The notes under the pieces: model-generated | Told to the model about the DNA's origin: nothing | The model's database searches: none | The model's input: the letters and a program-made list of their open reading frames with translations, nothing else | From: Actinomyces oris | GTDB lineage: Bacteria; Actinomycetota; Actinomycetes; Actinomycetales; Actinomycetaceae | Reading direction: 5' to 3' | DNA: 32,706 bases | Assembly: GCF_001937445.1 (NCBI RefSeq) | Contig: NZ_MSKS01000047.1 | Location: 1 to 32,706, forward strand | Shown: positions 7,481 through 15,724 of the stretch, one piece after another | How the letters are laid out: each line of letters begins with the position of its first letter | How positions within the stretch are numbered: position 1 is the first letter of the stretch | Position numbers and translations under genes: made by a program

Positions 7481-8698
7481 TCAGGACAGGACGGCCTGCA
7501 GGTTCACCTGGGCGCTGCCCAGGATGCTTGCCGGGTCGCCTCCGGCCAGCCCGGGCAGCTCGTTGTCGAAGTTGGCGATGATGTCCGAGGTGCCGGAGGC
7601 GGAGGGCACGGGCTGGGAGTACTCGACGCCGGCCAGGAAGGCCGCCTGGTCGGCGTGCTTTCCCTTCCAGGTCTCACTGGCGGACTTGCCGGCGGGGACC
7701 GTGCCCGCCGCGCCGGCCAGAGCCACCTGCCGCTCGGCGGCGGTGAGGTACTCCACGAGCTTGATGGCGTCGGCCTTGTGCTTGGAGGCCTCGACGACGC
7801 CGTAGAAGGTCGGGAACTGCAGGGTCCCCTTGCCGCCGCTGCCGGCCGGCAGCTCGACCACCTTGTAGGAGACGCCCGAGTAGGCGTCCGCCAGGGTCTT
7901 GACCAGGGCCTCGGTCTCGATCACCATGGCGGCCTGTCCCTGGCCGAAGGCGTCGGCGGCGGAACCGGCGGGCAGGTCGGCGCCCCACCCGGCCGAGCCG
8001 GAGGACAGGAGCGTCTTGACCTGGGTCAGGCCCGCCACCGAGCCCTCGGAGGAGGCCGTGGCCTTCGTGCCGTCGGCGCTGGTCAGGCCCCCACCGCCCT
8101 GGATGAGGAAGGCGCCCACGCGCGCGTAGGAGGCATCGAGGGTCAGGCCGGCGACCCCACCGGAGGTGAGCTTGGCGGCCACCTGGTCGAGCTGCTCCCA
8201 GGTGGTCGGGTAGTCCGAGTCGCTCAGGCCCGCGGCCGACCACAGCGAGGTGTTGATGTACAGGGCGAGGGTGGAGACGTCCCGGGGCGCCGCGGCGATC
8301 TTCTCCTGCCGGGTGGCGCTGGTCAGCAGCGCGGGGTGCGCGTCCTTGACAGCGGCCGACCCCTTGTCCCAGGGGTGCAGGGAGCCGGCGTAGCTGGACA
8401 GCTGGGCCGGGTTGACGACGACGACGTCGATGGTCGGCTCGGCGGTGATCCCGTGGGCCAGCTCCTGGGAGACGTCGGAGACGGGCTTGATGTCCACCTC
8501 CACCTTGGTGTCCTTGGTGAATGCCTCCACCGCCTTGGACAGCGCCTCCGCGGCGGCCTCGCCCTCATCGGAGACGATGAGCGCCATCTTGCCCTCCTCG
8601 GTGGCTCCGTCCTTCGACTTCGACGAGCAGGCGGCGAGGGTGGCTGAGACGGCCAGCCCCAGAGAGGTCAGGGCGAACGTCCTGCGGGACAGCATCAT
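7481..8698 (-). CDS. Extracellular solute-binding lipoprotein (ABC type)
   Basis: 405-residue precursor of an ABC-importer substrate-binding protein of the family 1 (sugar-type) group. The N-terminus MMLSRRTFALTSLGLAV is a signal peptide with a twin-arginine pair, ending in the lipobox LAAC (Cys24), so the mature protein is lipid-anchored outside the cell. The body has the alternating architecture and late TFYGVVEAS / WKGKHADQAAF segments typical of the family. A good Shine-Dalgarno (AAGGAG) precedes two adjacent ATGs (8698, 8695). No permease or ATPase gene is nearby, so it must work with components encoded elsewhere. Ligand unknown; a sugar is the default guess. Confidence 0.9.
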   Translation of the reverse strand: MMLSRRTFALTSLGLAVSATLAACSSKSKDGATEEGKMALIVSDEGEAAAEALSKAVEAFTKDTKVEVDIKPVSDVSQELAHGITAEPTIDVVVVNPAQLSSYAGSLHPWDKGSAAVKDAHPALLTSATRQEKIAAAPRDVSTLALYINTSLWSAAGLSDSDYPTTWEQLDQVAAKLTSGGVAGLTLDASYARVGAFLIQGGGGLTSADGTKATASSEGSVAGLTQVKTLLSSGSAGWGADLPAGSAADAFGQGQAAMVIETEALVKTLADAYSGVSYKVVELPAGSGGKGTLQFPTFYGVVEASKHKADAIKLVEYLTAAERQVALAGAAGTVPAGKSASETWKGKHADQAAFLAGVEYSQPVPSASGTSDIIANFDNELPGLAGGDPASILGSAQVNLQAVLS

Positions 8699-8884
8699 GT
8701 GTTCTCCTTGAGGGAATCCCGGAGTGCCCGGGAGCGGGGTGAGCCCGGGGTCGCAACGGCGCCTGTGGGCTCACGGTGAGCGACGTCGGGCGGGGACGGC
8801 GGGAGGGCACTGCGGGCCCCGCGTCGCCAGGAGGAAGCGTAGGCCATGCCGGCGGCGGGCTCGGACGCGAGGCCCGCCCTCACC

Positions 8885-9592
8885 TCACAGGAGATCACGC
8901 AGGGCCAGCACGACGACGCCGGTGGCCGCCGCGTCCACGAGGAACCAGCTGGCCAGCCACACGCCGGCGGGAACCCGGGTCAGGTGCGCCAGGGTGCGGT
9001 GGTCCTGGCCCGGGTCGCGTGAGGCGGCGACGTCGCGCAGGGAGTCCCAGGCCCCCACCAGCAGGGCCAGCCCGACCCCGGCGACGACGCCGTCGCGCCA
9101 CTGCCCGCCCCACCACCACAGGGCCCCGGTCAGGAGGGCCACGAGCAGGACCAGCAGGACCGTGCGCACGGAGCGGGACATGACCAGCAGGACCGCCAGG
9201 AGGACCAGCCCCAGCAGGAGGACCGCGCTCGCCCAGCCCTTGAGGGCCAGGAGCACGACGACGGCGCCCAGGACGGCCGGGGCGGGGTAGCCGGCCCAGG
9301 AGGTGGCCACTCGGCCGGGGCCGGTGGGCTTGCCGGCGGTCACGGCGTGCCCGGACAGGTCCCGGCTCACCACGAATCCGCGGAAGCGCCGCCCCACCAT
9401 GAGGCCGACGGCGGCGTGCCCGGCCTCGTGGACGATCGTCACCAGGGTGCGTCCCCAGCGGCGGGCCGGGGCCCAGGCCAGGACGATGAGGAGGATCGCC
9501 AACGCCGGCCACAGCACGCCGGGATCCAGGCCGACGACGTTCGAGGCGCGGTTCAGCAGGTCGTTCCAGGTGTCAGTCCAGCTCAGGTTCAC
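8885..9592 (-). CDS. M50-type membrane metalloprotease
   Basis: Hydrophobic protein of about 235 residues with the zinc-protease motif HEAGH at the end of a basic/hydrophobic N-terminal section, followed by several membrane helices (four to six can be drawn) and a WDSLRD motif late in the protein. This matches the short actinobacterial M50B-like family, related to site-2 proteases that cut within membranes; targets unknown. Two GTG starts are possible, 9619 and 9592. I prefer 9592 because CAGACT lies seven bases before it, like the box before cutC, and neither has a Shine-Dalgarno. The gene follows the TetR gene on the same strand after 54 bases. Confidence 0.82.
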   Translation of the reverse strand: MNLSWTDTWNDLLNRASNVVGLDPGVLWPALAILLIVLAWAPARRWGRTLVTIVHEAGHAAVGLMVGRRFRGFVVSRDLSGHAVTAGKPTGPGRVATSWAGYPAPAVLGAVVVLLALKGWASAVLLLGLVLLAVLLVMSRSVRTVLLVLLVALLTGALWWWGGQWRDGVVAGVGLALLVGAWDSLRDVAASRDPGQDHRTLAHLTRVPAGVWLASWFLVDAAATGVVVLALRDLL

Positions 9593-9646
9593 GAGCGGAA
9601 GTCTGCCAGGCCCGCCCACCTGCGCGGCAGGCCGTGGCTCACGCTG

Positions 9647-10339
9647 TCAGCCGACCGCGCTGTGATGAGGCGAACCGGGGGCCTCGGCGCCCTCCAGGGG
9701 CTCGGTGGCGTGGGGCTGGGCAATGGTCGGAACCGCGTGGGCGGGCTGACGGGCCCCCACCGCCCGCAGCACGAAGACGTCCAGGCTCTCCAGGTAGGCC
9801 CGGCGCTGCTCCGGATCCGTGGGGGTCGGGCGCCCGCCCATGACGGTGGCGTGGATGAGGGGGATGACCTGCTCGGGCTCCTGGGCGGGGATGAGCCCCT
9901 GGTCCATGGCGTCGGTGAGGATCGAGGAGAGCATCTGGGCCAGGAGCGCCCCGTGGGCCTTGAGGCGACCGGCGGTCCCGCGCGAGACCGCCCCGGACAG
10001 CGGTCCCGACGTCGGGAAGTGGAAGTGCCGGGCGATGAGGGCCTGCTGGCGCACGTAGATGCGCAGGCGGTCGATCGGGTCCTGGGTGCCGGCCAGCGCC
10101 CGGGAGAGCTCCTCGGCGTAGCGGCCGGCCTCGTGCTCCATGAAGGCCAGGAGGAGGTCCTCCTTGTCCGCGAAGTGGTTGTAGACGGCGGTGCGTCCCA
10201 CACCCGCGTGGTTGGCGACGTCGGACAGGGTGATCTTGTCGAAGCTGCGCTGGCTCATGAGCTCGGACAGCGCCCGGAACAGGGCGGTGCGCGTGCGCTC
10301 TCGATGCTCGGCCAGCGAGGAACCCAGGATCTTCGGCAT
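9647..10339 (-). CDS. TetR family transcriptional regulator
   Basis: 230-residue DNA-binding repressor type. The N-terminal helix-turn-helix at about residues 16-62 has the family pattern (RTRTALFRAL ... ITLSDVANHAGVGRTAVYNHFADKE in consecutive parts), followed by an all-helical ligand-binding domain. The last 30 residues are Pro/Ala/His-rich. The ATG has no Shine-Dalgarno but TAGGGT six bases upstream, so a leaderless, probably self-regulated message is likely. Targets are unknown; the M50 gene 54 bases downstream is a candidate. Confidence 0.92.
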   Translation of the reverse strand: MPKILGSSLAEHRERTRTALFRALSELMSQRSFDKITLSDVANHAGVGRTAVYNHFADKEDLLLAFMEHEAGRYAEELSRALAGTQDPIDRLRIYVRQQALIARHFHFPTSGPLSGAVSRGTAGRLKAHGALLAQMLSSILTDAMDQGLIPAQEPEQVIPLIHATVMGGRPTPTDPEQRRAYLESLDVFVLRAVGARQPAHAVPTIAQPHATEPLEGAEAPGSPHHSAVG

Positions 10340-10345
10340 GAGGCA

Positions 10346-10351
10346 ACCCTA
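10346..10351 (-). promoter_or_regulatory. Predicted -10 box of the TetR gene
   Basis: TAGGGT on the minus strand, exactly six bases before the ATG at 10339, with no Shine-Dalgarno; a leaderless start is likely. No good -35 is seen. Confidence 0.45.
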
Positions 10352-10487
10352 ACTTACAAGATGACGCGAGTGATAGAAGTGTCAGAAACTGGGAAGGGCT
10401 GGCGTCGCGGGACTGCCGGCATGCTCGAGCCCGCGGCTTTCAGGAGGGCCACCCGTCTCAACCCCGCCGCCGTCATCCCAGTGCCCA

Positions 10488-10985
10488 TCAGCGCCCCAGG
10501 GCGTCCACGAGCGCGTCAATGATCGGCAGGTCCGCCTCCAGCCACGGCAGCCGGCGCAGCTGATCCGGCGGCTCCAGGCGCACCCACTCCAACCGTTGAT
10601 GGTCGGTTCCGACTCTGCCCCGGTCCCCGGGTCGGGCGGGCTCGGCCAGCCACACTCGCATCCTGAAGCCGTGCATGGCCGGCCAGGCCGGGGTGTCGTC
10701 GCCGGGGCCGCTGTCCGGTGGCGCCACAACCGCCAGCTGTCGGGGAACGACGAGCTCGGGTCCTAGGCGGACGCTCAGGCCGATCTCCTCGTCCAGCTCG
10801 CGGGCCAGGGCCTGCTCGGGCCGCTCGGCGGGCTCGACCTTGCCGCCGGGGAGCTCGAACTGGCCGGCGTGCTCAGGCGGGTAGGAACGGGCCGCGCACA
10901 GCAGAGCGGTCGGATGCTCCAGGTCGTCCAGGACCGCCGCCGCCACGACGAGGCGAGAGGTCCTGCCCGTATCGGAGTCGCTCAC
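10488..10985 (-). CDS. NUDIX hydrolase (MutT-like)
   Basis: 165-residue pyrophosphohydrolase. The complete Nudix box GGKVEPAERPEQALARELDE (then EIG) lies at about residues 47-69, and the context ELPGGK resembles MutT-type enzymes that remove oxidised nucleotides. The substrate is not certain. It begins with a GTG whose last two bases overlap the TGA of the TPR-like gene (GTGA), so it is the last, coupled gene of the MoxR/VWA operon. That is an unusual place for a NUDIX enzyme; it may simply be carried along or may serve the system. Confidence 0.9.
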   Translation of the reverse strand: MSDSDTGRTSRLVVAAAVLDDLEHPTALLCAARSYPPEHAGQFELPGGKVEPAERPEQALARELDEEIGLSVRLGPELVVPRQLAVVAPPDSGPGDDTPAWPAMHGFRMRVWLAEPARPGDRGRVGTDHQRLEWVRLEPPDQLRRLPWLEADLPIIDALVDALGR

Positions 10986-11971
10986 CAGGGCTTTCCCTTG
11001 TTGCTGTCACTGCCTCCGGGCTCCTCAGTGGTTCCCGGGCTGCCGTTGTTGCGGTCCCGCAGGCGCTTAGCCCGGTCGTCGACCGGGGTCGGGGTCGGCT
11101 TGGCGCTCGGGGTGCTGGAGGAGGTCTCGCCCGGCGAGCTCGACGCCGACGACGAGGGGCTCGCACTCGGGTCACTGCTGGGCTGCGAGGACGGACTGGA
11201 GCTCGGGTCACTGCTGGGCTGGGAGGAGGGGCTCGCGCTCGGGTCGCTGCTGGGCGTGGCCGAGGGGTTCGGGCTCGGGGAGGGATTCTGCTCGGGCGGG
11301 GGCGGCACCTCGCAGGTATCGGCCGCCTTCTTGGCCGCCTCGATGTGCTCGGTCACTGCCGCGGGGCTTCCGCTCTCCTGGGCCTGGGCCGCCAGGGTGA
11401 GGTGGGCGACGTACAGGTTGGTGCGCACCATGCACTCCGGGGAGCCGGCCTCCTTCGCCTTGGTCTTCGAGTCGACCTTGGCGGCGGGCGCCTCACTGAG
11501 AGCCTGGTTGAGGGTCGCCACCGCGGAGGTCGGATCCTTCGCGGCGAGCTGACCGGTGCCCAGGTTGAAGTGGACGCGCCACTGCTCCAGCCAGGGGTTG
11601 ATCCTGGCGACCGTGCGGTAGCGCGACAGAGCCGTGTCGTAGTGGCCGGCTGCCGCGGCACGGTTTCCGGCCAGGGAGATGAGGAAGATCGAGCCGAGCC
11701 ACAGGGAGATGATCGTGGCCAGCGCCGCGGGCACCCCGCCGATCGCCAGGAGCCGACGGCGCCGCTTGAGACGGGCCTCGCGCCGCCTGGGGTCCTCGGG
11801 GGCCGAGGGGTCCGGCGAGGAGGCCCCGTCATTCGGGTCCGCCTCCTGCAGGTAGTCGGGCACCTGCTCCGGGGCTCCGGCGGCACCCTGCGCTCCCTCG
11901 ACGGCACCGGGCTGCGCCCCGCCGCTGCCCTGCCCGGGGACCTCGCCGGGGGTGTTTCCTATCGTCATCAT
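10982..11971 (-). CDS. TPR-like membrane protein of the MoxR/VWA operon
   Basis: 329 residues. Residues 1-75 are a Gly/Pro/Asp-rich tail ending in a run of Arg/Lys, followed by one membrane helix (about 76-100). Then comes a TPR-like helical section (AAAAGHYDTALSRYRTVARI, then WRVHFNLGTGQLAAKDPTSA). The end is a Ser/Pro/Asp low-complexity region containing three 12-residue repeats starting PSSDPS. The position after two VWA genes suggests the role of the TPR partner BatC in Bat systems. A strong Shine-Dalgarno (GGAAGGGGAAG) precedes ATGATGA, where the first ATG (11971) overlaps the stop of the VWA gene. Family assignment is an inference from topology and position. Confidence 0.78.
   Translation of the reverse strand: MMTIGNTPGEVPGQGSGGAQPGAVEGAQGAAGAPEQVPDYLQEADPNDGASSPDPSAPEDPRRREARLKRRRRLLAIGGVPAALATIISLWLGSIFLISLAGNRAAAAGHYDTALSRYRTVARINPWLEQWRVHFNLGTGQLAAKDPTSAVATLNQALSEAPAAKVDSKTKAKEAGSPECMVRTNLYVAHLTLAAQAQESGSPAAVTEHIEAAKKAADTCEVPPPPEQNPSPSPNPSATPSSDPSASPSSQPSSDPSSSPSSQPSSDPSASPSSSASSSPGETSSSTPSAKPTPTPVDDRAKRLRDRNNGSPGTTEEPGGSDSNKGKPW
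11166..11260. repeat. 36-bp tandem repeat in the TPR-like gene
   Basis: Three copies starting at 11166, 11202 and 11238 (CTCGGGTCACTGCTGGGCTG and variants), exact period 36 bases, in phase with the reading frame; they encode 12-residue Ser/Pro/Asp units. Copy number may vary between strains. Confidence 0.8.
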
Positions 11972-13071
11972 CTTCCCCTTCCCATGAGAAGACGCAGGCG
12001 ACGGTCGGCTCGCATGAGATCGAGGATCTCCCACAGCAGCAGACCGAAGGCGATGAGTCCCAGTGGCCAGGTCAGGTACACCCGGGCGTTGGTCTTGGCC
12101 CGCCCGTCGGCGGAGACGGCCTCAATGTCGAGGTTGGTGAACTTGCTCGTCGGGTCGTCGCCCGACCCGCCGGTGCGGTGGTAGTAGGGCAGCCCCATCT
12201 CCTTGGCCACCTTCTGGAGCTCGTCGGCGTCGATCTTCGACACCCCTGGCTGCCCGCCCTGGCCGTCGGTGATGTAGTCGGACTGGGTGTGCTCGCCGGT
12301 GGACGGTGAGCCGTCGTAGCTGCGCATCTTGCCGCCCTCGGTCGAGCCGTAGCCCAGCACTGCGCCGCCGTCGACCAGGCCGTCCAGGGACTTCCAGGAG
12401 ATGCCGGCGTTGTCGGCCACCTGTGCGCCGCGGCCCTCGTCGGTGGCCTCGCCGTCGGAGAAGATGTAGACGAGGCGGATGTCCTTGGGGTCGGACTGAC
12501 GGGACTGTGCCAGCGTCTGCCCCAGCAGTGGAAGCGCCACCTCCAGCGAGGAGCCGGTGGCGTGGCTCGTGACCTCCTGCTTGAAGGAGCCGATCCAGGC
12601 GTCGACGGCGTTGGTGTCGTGAGTCAGCGGCAGCTCCCGGGCTGCGGCGTTGTCCAGGGCGATGATGGAGAAGCGCGAGTCCGGGAAGGCCTCGCGGATC
12701 GCCCGCATGTCCGCGCGCACGCCGTCGAGCCTGGTGGAGGCCGACTGGTCGACGCCCTTGGGTCCCTTGCCCTGGTAGTCCTCCGCCGCCATGGAGCCGG
12801 TGCGGTCCACCACCATGTAGATCTCCACGTTGGAGACGCTGATGGCCTCGCTGCCGCGGATCGCCGGCCCCGCCAGCGCCAGCACGATGACGACGACGAT
12901 GGCCAGGCGCCTCCACCAGGCCCGGCGGGCGGCCGGCTCGGCATCATCACGGACCAGGCGGCGCCGAGAGACGATGAGCAGCCCCGTCAGGGCGGCCGCC
13001 ACGAGGAGGACGAGGATCCACCAGGTGACCGGGATGAACGCGAAGTCCCCGATGATCGGAACCGGCTTCAT
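11968..13071 (-). CDS. VWA domain membrane protein (BatA/BatB-like, second)
   Basis: 367 residues. Two membrane helices (about 14-35 and 55-70) are followed by a von Willebrand A domain, with the metal-site motif DRTGS at residues 89-93, and one more helix near the C-terminus (about 331-352) before a basic tail. The usual MIDAS is DxSxS; here the first Ser is Thr, which can still bind the metal. The VWA domain should face outward. In MoxR/VWA systems such proteins are thought to form membrane complexes assembled or remodelled by the MoxR ATPase. The ATG overlaps the stop of the upstream VWA gene (ATGA), and its own stop overlaps the TPR-like gene. Confidence 0.9.
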   Translation of the reverse strand: MKPVPIIGDFAFIPVTWWILVLLVAAALTGLLIVSRRRLVRDDAEPAARRAWWRRLAIVVVIVLALAGPAIRGSEAISVSNVEIYMVVDRTGSMAAEDYQGKGPKGVDQSASTRLDGVRADMRAIREAFPDSRFSIIALDNAAARELPLTHDTNAVDAWIGSFKQEVTSHATGSSLEVALPLLGQTLAQSRQSDPKDIRLVYIFSDGEATDEGRGAQVADNAGISWKSLDGLVDGGAVLGYGSTEGGKMRSYDGSPSTGEHTQSDYITDGQGGQPGVSKIDADELQKVAKEMGLPYYHRTGGSGDDPTSKFTNLDIEAVSADGRAKTNARVYLTWPLGLIAFGLLLWEILDLMRADRRLRLLMGRGR

Positions 13072-14180
13072 GCTCGCCTCCAGGTAGTCAGTCCCAGGTA
13101 GCCCAGAAGCACCAGTGAGAGCGTGATGACGAGCCGCTGGGGGACGTCGGTGCGACGGGTCTGCTTGCGGCCCCCGAGCGCGGAGACCTCGGTCTTCTCC
13201 AGCTCCTTGACGATCTGGCCCCCGGTGCCGGAGTCCTCGACGTCGTAGAAGCGCCCCTTGCCCTGCTCCTCGGTGACGGTCTTGAGCTCCTCGCGGGACT
13301 CCTCGGGAGTCTTGTTGAGGAGGTTCTGGTAGGGCTGGTCCTCGTCGGCGCCGTAGATGGAGAACAGGCGGATCTTGCGCTCGGCCAGGAGCTTGGCGGC
13401 GTCGGGCAGGGGGTAGATCTGCTCGTTGTCGGGGTCGATGACCTGGTTGTCGGTGGCCAGGATGATGGAGCGGGAGCGATCCAGGTCCTGGTTGTCGAAG
13501 GCCTGGGCGCAGGAGGCGAGCCCGTCACCGGCCAGGGAGGAGCCGTTGATGCTGTTGTTGATCGTTCCGCCGAAGGCCTCCTGGTAGGCGAGCTGCTGCT
13601 TGTAGGTGACGTTCTGCGGGTCGATGTCCAGCACGTCGCCCAGCTCGGTGAGCTGGTCACGCAGCAGCTCGTAGTCGTCCGTCAGCGGGACGATGGTCTG
13701 CGCGGATGAGTTCCAGGCCACGATCCCCACCCGCTCGCCGTCGAAGTCCTCCAGGATCTCGGAGAAGGTCGTCAGGACCGAGGAGTCGATCCTGACCATC
13801 GACGTCGACACGTCCAGGCACAGGACGATGTCACGGTTGGCCAGGGCGTCGGAGCGCTCGGTGACGCGCACGGGCCGACCAGCGATGGCGGCGGCGCTCA
13901 CCAGGCCCGAGACCAGCATGACCGCCAGGAGCGCGTGCAGCCAGCGCTGAGCCCGGATGCGCTTGCGCACCGCCGGCAGCTGGAACAGGCTCGCCGAGTT
14001 GGCCAGGCGGCGGGGCAGCTCGACGGCCTGATCCTCGCCCCGCCGGCTCCAGGGCGCCCTGAAGCGCTTGGGCGCCCTGGCGGTGGGATCCCCGCTGGAA
14101 CGGCGGTCGATGATGAAGACCGCGATGATCGCCGCGGCGGCGATGACGACAAGAACGATGAATAACCAGAGCATCACCAT
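13068..14180 (-). CDS. VWA domain membrane protein (BatA/BatB-like, first)
   Basis: 370 residues. An N-terminal helix (about 3-24), a 55-residue basic cytosolic loop, a second helix (81-100), then a VWA domain with a canonical MIDAS, DVSTS at residues 123-127, and a C-terminal helix (about 349-367). The loop before helix 2 (RLANSASLFQLPAVRKRIRAQRW in part) is typical of the family. The start at 14180 is one of two near-adjacent ATGs; GGGAGGTGG lies at good distance upstream. It overlaps the preceding small membrane-protein gene by seven bases and the next VWA gene by four. It likely works as a pair with the second VWA protein. Confidence 0.91.
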   Translation of the reverse strand: MVMLWLFIVLVVIAAAAIIAVFIIDRRSSGDPTARAPKRFRAPWSRRGEDQAVELPRRLANSASLFQLPAVRKRIRAQRWLHALLAVMLVSGLVSAAAIAGRPVRVTERSDALANRDIVLCLDVSTSMVRIDSSVLTTFSEILEDFDGERVGIVAWNSSAQTIVPLTDDYELLRDQLTELGDVLDIDPQNVTYKQQLAYQEAFGGTINNSINGSSLAGDGLASCAQAFDNQDLDRSRSIILATDNQVIDPDNEQIYPLPDAAKLLAERKIRLFSIYGADEDQPYQNLLNKTPEESREELKTVTEEQGKGRFYDVEDSGTGGQIVKELEKTEVSALGGRKQTRRTDVPQRLVITLSLVLLGYLGLTTWRRA

Positions 14181-14695
14181 CGGGTGACCACCTCCCTGGC
14201 GTGGGTGAGGGCCTCCTGCGCGGCGGCCTGCGGCTCACGGTCGAAGGAGGGCTGCTCCCACACGGCGAGCAGCTCTCCGACGTGCCCCAGCGGGTTGATG
14301 TCCAGGGGACGGCCCGCCGCGCGCACGCTGCGTCGCCGCTCCTCCACCGAGCTCGGCCCGGCAGTTGCGGCCATGTCGAGGATCTCCGAGACCGTGGCGG
14401 TGGTGATCTCCTCCCCGCTGCGGGCCTCGGCGAAGCCGCGCAGCAGCGCCGCCAGCTCCAGGTGCAGCTCGCGCAGGTCCAGGTCACCGGCGTCCCAGCG
14501 CTGGGAGATCTCACCGAGACGCTCACCCCACTGGCGGCGCTCACGGGGCGCCATGGGGATGTCTCCGACCTCCTGGGAGAGGTCGCGGCGGGTCACCAGG
14601 AAGGTCCGCAGCAGCCAGGCGGTCACCAGCAGCAGGCCGACGACCATGACGATGACCATCCATATCGGCATGAGAACCGGGGGCATGATCTGCAT
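14174..14695 (-). CDS. Small membrane protein between DUF58 and VWA genes
   Basis: 173 residues: one N-terminal membrane helix (about 8-30, PPVLMPIWMVIVMVVGLLL), then a charged, mostly helical cytosolic part. I do not recognise a named domain, but in known MoxR/VWA clusters this slot, between DUF58 and the first VWA gene, is often filled by a one-helix protein (DUF4381 in proteobacteria), so a similar accessory role is inferred from position and topology only. The start at 14695 lies four bases after the DUF58 stop and has GGGAGG upstream. The stop overlaps the next gene. Confidence 0.78.
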   Translation of the reverse strand: MQIMPPVLMPIWMVIVMVVGLLLVTAWLLRTFLVTRRDLSQEVGDIPMAPRERRQWGERLGEISQRWDAGDLDLRELHLELAALLRGFAEARSGEEITTATVSEILDMAATAGPSSVEERRRSVRAAGRPLDINPLGHVGELLAVWEQPSFDREPQAAAQEALTHAREVVTRW

Positions 14696-14699
14696 GGGG

Positions 14700-15701
14700 T
14701 CACCGCCTCCCTCTGGCCACGGCGGCGCGCTCACGCTGGAGGAGCTCGGCGATGGAGTCGATGAGCGTCTCCTCGGAGGAGACGACGCCGTACTCCAGGT
14801 GCCGGGCGTCGAGCACCTGCTCGACGCTGGTGCGCCACTGCTCGCGCACCACGGCCGCGTGAGCCGCCAGGTAGGAGTCCGCGCGCAGGAAGGCGGGGAT
14901 CTCGAAGGGCAGGTCGATGTCCCGCCCGCGGCCGCCGCCTTGGCGCAGCGGGTCGTCGTCCTCGACCTGGACAACGATCATCTCGTGCTGGATCGACAGG
15001 CGCCGCAGCCAGGTCGCGGCATCGGGACCGGGGTGGGCGGTGTCGGTGATGAGGATGACCAGGCTGCGTCGGCGGTGCCAGGTGCTCACCCGCTCCATGA
15101 GGTGCGGCAGACTGGAGGGCGGGGCCCCGGGGGCCAGCTCGAAGACGCCGGGCGCCCCCTCGACGGGAGCGTCGAGGTCCTCGAAGGTGCGGGCCAGCAG
15201 CGCCAGCAGGGTCTCCACGTGCTTGGCCCCGGAACGGGCCGGGCGCGAGACCATCCGGCCGGCGTCACCGGCCACGAGCGCCACCGAGTCCCCCCGCATC
15301 CGGGCCAGGTAGGCGAAGACCTCCGCCACTCCCAGGGCCAGGTCGCGCTTGTCCTCACCCGTGGGGGTCATCGCCGCCATGGTCCGACCGGTGTCCACGG
15401 CCAGCACCATGGGCATCATGGACTCGCGCTGGTAGCGCTTGATGACCGGCTGCCCCAGGCGGGCCGAGGACTTCCAGTCGATGTCGGAGATGTCGTCGCC
15501 GGGCCGGTAGAAGGACATGTCGTCGAAGTCCTGCCCGCGCCCGACGAACACCGACTTGTGGCGCCCGTCGAGCAGCCCTGTGGCGCGGCGCAGGGTCGGC
15601 AGGCTCAGAGCCGCGCGCAGACGCTCGATCCGCGTACCGCGCCGGCCCTCGCCGGAATCGGACTCGGGCGCCTCGGGGGCGCCATGTACCTCCGTGCTCA
15701 T
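14700..15701 (-). CDS. DUF58 domain protein
   Basis: 333 residues. The DUF58 signature is clear: GRGQDFDDMSFYRPGDDISD followed by IDWKSSAR, then a VWA-like fold with LAVDTGRTM in the place of the metal site. DUF58 proteins almost always sit next to a MoxR ATPase and are predicted cytosolic parts of the complex. The frame is open to a GTG at 15719; I prefer the ATG at 15701 because AGGTGGGG lies 13 bases or so upstream, though the spacing is long. It lies 23 bases after MoxR (five if the GTG is used). Confidence 0.9.
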   Translation of the reverse strand: MSTEVHGAPEAPESDSGEGRRGTRIERLRAALSLPTLRRATGLLDGRHKSVFVGRGQDFDDMSFYRPGDDISDIDWKSSARLGQPVIKRYQRESMMPMVLAVDTGRTMAAMTPTGEDKRDLALGVAEVFAYLARMRGDSVALVAGDAGRMVSRPARSGAKHVETLLALLARTFEDLDAPVEGAPGVFELAPGAPPSSLPHLMERVSTWHRRRSLVILITDTAHPGPDAATWLRRLSIQHEMIVVQVEDDDPLRQGGGRGRDIDLPFEIPAFLRADSYLAAHAAVVREQWRTSVEQVLDARHLEYGVVSSEETLIDSIAELLQRERAAVARGRR

Positions 15702-15724
15702 CGCTGTGCTGGTCCCCACCTGGC

